The notes beneath the pieces are model-generated. The model had not been told where the DNA came from, made no database searches, and was given only the letters and a program-made list of their open reading frames with translations. From positions 30,073,985-30,137,984 of the forward strand of contig NC_133898.1 in the NCBI RefSeq assembly GCF_964199755.1: a DNA stretch of 64,000 nt. Direction: 5' to 3'. The position numbers and the translations under genes are program-made. Below are positions 59,395 to 64,000 of the stretch, piece by piece. The stretch's first letter is position 1; the number at the start of each line of letters is the position of its first letter. The stretch is from Larus michahellis (Eukaryota > Chordata > Aves > Charadriiformes > Laridae).

Positions 59395-59400
59395 AATAAA
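59395..59400 (+). terminator. INTS7: candidate INTS7 poly(A) signal
   Basis: First AATAAA on the plus strand after the INTS7 stop, giving a 3' UTR of about 1.8 kb; a second lies at 59680-59685. The 57,595-59,394 stretch is AT-rich with no open coding signal, as expected for a 3' UTR. Confidence 0.5.
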
Positions 59401-59419
59401 GTTATAGATCAGTGTCTTA

Positions 59420-62400
59420 ACCACAAACCCTCCTTATTGTAATGCAAAAAGAAAAAAAAAAGGACTGAGGTCAAACTATTTATTTTTATTTTTTTTTATC
59501 CTACATAATGAATGTGTGATTCTTGCTCTGTTATTGACCAAGTTGCTGGAAACCTGTGATGGCAGCATTCCAAAACAACTCAGAAATGAAATGAAATTTC
59601 CACACCGGGGAGCAGACTTTTCTCATAAGTCACCATGATGTTCACAGTGCACAGCGAAACTTATGAGAAGTCTAGTAGAAATAAACTTATTTAGGGAAAG
59701 CCCTGACTTGGCCTTCGGCTTAATTGTCTGCGAGCCACTAAATTAACCCTGCTGCAGTTGAAAAAATTGTTCTTCCTCCAGAAGAGTTTGTTCACCTGAT
59801 CTGTGAGGCCTCTAGAACTCCAGGAACTTGTATCACTTTTGGAGCCAGGCAAATAATAACTGAAGTCTGGAAATCTGGATGCTAGGTATGGGAGATTGTG
59901 GGGTGACAGTAAATGTCTTCTGGAAAATGGCAAGTAGTAATTATTGGAAATTAGCTTGTACAGGAAGGTGGCTTGCTGTGCAAGTGTCTGAATTTCTAAC
60001 AGACCGAAGGGTTTCTCATGCTGGTTCATTTGCAGGTTAGTTATATGTGCGTGCCGATCAGGAAAGACCCTGGACCTGTTACTAAGCTGTCCTTTTACGT
60101 AAGCATGGTGTTTTACTGTATGTCGAGGTTTGTAGTTATGTTATTCTTTGGGTCTTTGTTTTGTTTGTTTTCAAACACTGTGTGTTTTTATTCCTAATAC
60201 ACTGTGAAATTCACTTGGCAAACAGGAACCAAGATTTTCATAGAAATCAATGACTCAAAATACCCAAAGAGAAGTGAGGAAGGGTGTTACAGTTACAGCA
60301 ACGTACAAAAAGCTGCTGTTGGAGCTATCAGCCGTGACTGTGATCCTTGACTATTAATAGAAGCAGGGAGGTTATCTTGCTTGAATCCTGCATTGTGTTT
60401 CTCGTGCCCGTACTTGAAGATGTGCAACAAAAAAAATTAGAAAGTACTTCTATGATATGAACCCAGGTTAAATCTCCTTAGTGTTTCTGCATAAACAGAG
60501 CAGTAACTTGATCGCTATGCATAGTTGCACACTGATAATGAAAGAAAATTCTGATCTTTTTTTCACTTGCTGGCAAAAGAAAGAAAATATTCACTAGCTA
60601 GACATTGGTCTTGAGGCTGCTAAGAATTCAAACAACAAAAAGGCTTATGCAGGCAGCTACATCATTATCTTGTATTAATGATTAAGATATGCTTTCATCT
60701 AGCTTTGATAAATTCTTGGGCTGGGGAAGGGTGGAGATGATCAAATTAAGATGACCAGAGGTATTCATAATATGTGCAGTTCTGCATTAAGGCAATAGCA
60801 ATTGCTGCTTAGGCTCTAGAATTTAAACGGACTTCTCTGTGGATGATGTAGCCAGTTACTCTCAGAAGTACTTACTACTCAACGTTCTTGTGAACCTGTG
60901 CTCAGACATACCAGAAAGTGTCATTTCTAGATTCCTGCCTGATCTCTTGCTGAAGGCAATGTGGAACTCAACAAGGGGTAAAGAAGGAATTTCCCCTGTC
61001 AAATTCTGCCTTCCTCTGGAATTTAGAGTGTGATCTCCTGCTAAAGTCATTTAAGTGTGTTTCATAAGTGATTCCCTGAAGTTGCACTTGTCCTGGGTAT
61101 TCATGGCATCTTAGACTTACCTTCCCATTTTTGTTTCCCTGGCTATGCACTCATTTTACCCAAGGACTGAAATGCCTTAATTTAGCTAAGGTTTTTATAT
61201 TTAATAGTGGATATATGTATATCTTTGACTTAAATCCTGTGAAACTGTACAGGAATTGGATGGGTCTAGAAGCAGGTTCAATGGTCCTTTAAACATATAC
61301 ATAAACTTTTAAAATTATTTTCTTTAGTGAAGACACAACTTCAGTTTAAAAAAGAAAAACAAACACAAAAACAACTTATTGAAGGAATTGATAGGATTTG
61401 AATGAATTATATTGCATTCAGAAAATCTCTTCTGAATGATGTTCAGTGTGCATGTATATAGAGAAAGATATCGTACAACACAGTATGGCAGCATCTTCCC
61501 TTCGAAGTAGCTATATTACTTTTCTGGCTGTCATCTTCCTTCTGGCCTACAGTGCTTTGCTGTCTCCTTGGTCAGCGTATTTACACATATGCCCTTCTAA
61601 TACTTAGCAGCATCTTCTCAAAACAATCTGTTCCTTTTGTGGCAGTGCAGGTGTAGTCAGGTATCTGCGTTGCCCAAAGCAAGACAGGGAGGAAAAGCAA
61701 AGGAGGGTAGAGGGGGTGACTTTATAGCCCTCACAAAGCAGTCCTGAGTTGAGTAGGGCCCAGGAACTGGTAGTTCTCTGCTCGGCTGCTGTATCCCAGC
61801 GTCCAGCACTATTGGAGCTGCTTTTGCTTCACCCACATAGATGCCTTCAAGGATGCAACCCTAGATGCTAAGTAAAAGGTGACCCATCCAGAACCTTGGC
61901 CTATTAACCTCCAAAGCAGAGAGAGTGATAGAGACAAAAGCACTTTTTGAAAGCAAGGGAAAAACAAGTGTTACACTGCTTCTCTTACAAGATATATTAC
62001 GTGGTGTTGCAGTTACCTTCTCCCCACGTGAATTTTTTAAGCCAGGTGCTGTTTTGTGTTACTGGGAAACAAGTCTATCTTAGTGGTGACCCTAGATGGC
62101 TCCTGGATTCTTTGTACTCCAAGGGACATCTGTCTGACAAACAGCAGCTGCTCAAACTTGCTATTGAAATCACAGATTACATGTCTTTCAGCAAGCAGTC
62201 ATCCCAGTTGTTCTGCACGCTTCAGAAAGTTGCTCGACTCTGCTGATTGTCAGCATAGTGCTGAGAAATAGGAAGTATCTTCTTGGTGTTCTCATTTGCT
62301 TTTAGGATAAAGTCTTTATCTACCTCTTGCTTGCCCACCTCAAAGCAATGCTATCAAAATTAAGGACATCTTGGCTGTATGTTAATGGAGTTTCCAGTTA

Positions 62401-64000
62401 ACCTCAGCCTCCTGATCTAAGGATCTTAGACAAGGTAAGAGCAGCATTCAGTGAATTTTGAGAGAAAAATCTTTCTCAGGCTAGAAAGAGCCTGTGGCAA
62501 TGTATTAAACTCTTTGGTCTACTGGACACCTAGTTGTAGTAAAAAGCTGATTTTTCTTTTTGTCAGTGCTGAACTAGTGACCCAGTAGAGCAGTCAAGGA
62601 CATACTGCAGTTCTTCAATTGTATAGAAATAAAACTTAGACTATAGCCACTTCACAGCCTTAAAAATCACACACCCCTTTTTTTTTTTTTCCCCAACAGA
62701 TAGGAAGTCTTACATTCACATTCCCTCAGATTTGAGTTTGATGGGGTTTTCAAGAAGTCTTTTAAAACTGATTAATAAAACCAATTGTTTGGAGTCTTTT
62801 ACGGCTATCAGTGGTGAGTAAAAACCTCCAAAGAAGATAAAATAAATACTCGTGTGGGTTGGCTGATTTAAAATCCCTTTGCTCAACAGTTTAAGTCTGT
62901 GACTTGCTGGCAGTCCATCTTATAGATTCCTTCCTTGCTTACTAGAAGTACTACATTTAGGAATGCAGTTAATTTGAAATTAATAGCTGTCCATGCTTAA
63001 CACAGCTTCTAACTTCAGGGCAGAAACAATAAGTAGCAGTTAAACTAGAAGAGACTGTGATAAATATAAATGGAATGGTGTGTGGATGGGTGAACTCTGA
63101 CAAAGATAAGTGAATCTTCAGGGTACAGTTCCATCCTTCACTTAACGCAGTCTAGTTGTGTGGTGTTGCTGAAAGGGGCTCTCTGCTGCTTATTCCTGCC
63201 TCCGTCTTTGCGCTTTGCATCATATCACGAGTTTATCCTGTTAAAATAGTTTCATTTTGCTAGGGTGTTTTTTCAGCTGAATCAGCAGGCTTGTCTTAGC
63301 GGACTGTGCAGCAACTTGATCAACAGAGCCAGTACAAGGAAGGTGTACAAGGAAGCTAGTACAAGGGTAATAATCAACTGTTGGACTGCCTGACCATGCA
63401 TCTGTGGTATATTTCTGTGTTTAACACAAGTCTGGAGGGAACAATCTGTTCATGTACATCTGAACTGTGGCATTTCTGCATGGCCAGTTTTGAGAGGGCA
63501 GAGATCAGTAGTTACCAGGCAGCTGTCTGGCCTTCCCATCTGCCATGAGTCACCAGCCACGAGTGAGGCAGCAGAAAGGAAGAAATGCCCTCGTGGAGCA
63601 GTGGATGAGGCCAAGCCTGCAATGAGTTGTCAGTCTTTGCTCCGGAGCGTGTGAGGTGTGCTTGTCTATGTCCTGATTTGCCAGCAATGCAATGCATACG
63701 GGTAGTAGCTCACAGTTGTGAGCGATGACAGCTGTCTCACTTGCCTTGTTTCACAAAATCCTAAAGTGTGTGGATGTCAAGGTTCTGATTTCACATTAGC
63801 TTTTAGTTGTACTGGTATTATTCCTACATTGAAGACTTTGAAATTTTGGCTAAAGCCAGGCTTTTGTGACTTAAATCCTCTGGCACTAGTTTCACAGGTA
63901 TGTATTTGCAGAAATTGGTCTGTGCAAATTACAATGTTCAAACTAGATCATTGTCCACTGAGTAAAGTGGAAAAGCAACATGGATGGAGACCTCTCAGAG
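59420..64000. other. intergenic DNA, right flank
   Basis: No recognised gene. Only short open frames without supporting splice chains. An alternating purine-pyrimidine stretch (about 59238-59300) lies just upstream, in the INTS7 3' UTR. In human the next gene on this side is LPGAT1, which is not seen here. Confidence 0.65.

Noticed and set aside
60839-61033. 64-codon open frame after INTS7
   Set aside because: Too short, no homology recognised, no splice chain.
61947-62246. 99-codon open frame in the right flank
   Set aside because: No match to LPGAT1 or any other expected neighbour, no convincing splice context.

Overview
The window is vertebrate nuclear DNA, almost certainly from a bird. 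It has long introns, GT-AG splice sites, a CpG-island promoter, CR1 LINE fragments ending in the avian ATTCTRTG-type octamer, and a solo LTR of a kind common in neoavian genomes. There are no bacterial features: no operons, Shine-Dalgarno sites or CRISPR arrays.

Two complete protein-coding genes fill positions 11,286 to 57,594. They lie head to head with only 309 bp between their start codons. On the minus strand is DTL (CDT2/denticleless), the WD40 substrate receptor of the CRL4-CDT2 ubiquitin ligase, in 15 coding exons that join without a frame break into 731 codons plus stop. On the plus strand is INTS7 (Integrator subunit 7), in 20 coding exons that join into 961 codons plus stop. The same divergent pair is known in human 1q32.3, so this is conserved synteny. 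All exon borders were read directly from splice signals and reading phase, guided by recalled human proteins; no alignment software was used.

Region by region: 1-7,085 is intergenic DNA with no gene I can support. 7,086-7,600 is a solo ERV-type LTR with a 5-bp target duplication. 7,601-11,285 is DTL 3' UTR and downstream flank. 11,286-33,637 is DTL, with three CR1 fragments in its introns. 33,380-34,260 is the shared CpG-island promoter, with E2F-, CCAAT- and NRF1-like motifs. 33,947-57,594 is INTS7, followed by a probable 3' UTR to about 59,420. 59,420-64,000 is intergenic, with no recognisable gene.

DTL acts in replication licensing (PCNA-coupled destruction of CDT1, p21 and SET8). INTS7 is part of the snRNA-processing and transcription-attenuating Integrator complex. 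Their shared promoter would couple a cell-cycle gene to an RNA-processing gene. The most notable points are: a U12-type (minor spliceosome) intron in INTS7; two GC-AG introns in the same gene; a CR1 insertion ending one base outside the +6 position of the DTL exon 2 splice donor; a perfect 93-bp tandem duplication 50 bp upstream of INTS7 exon 3; and an unexplained coding-like track inside DTL intron 12.
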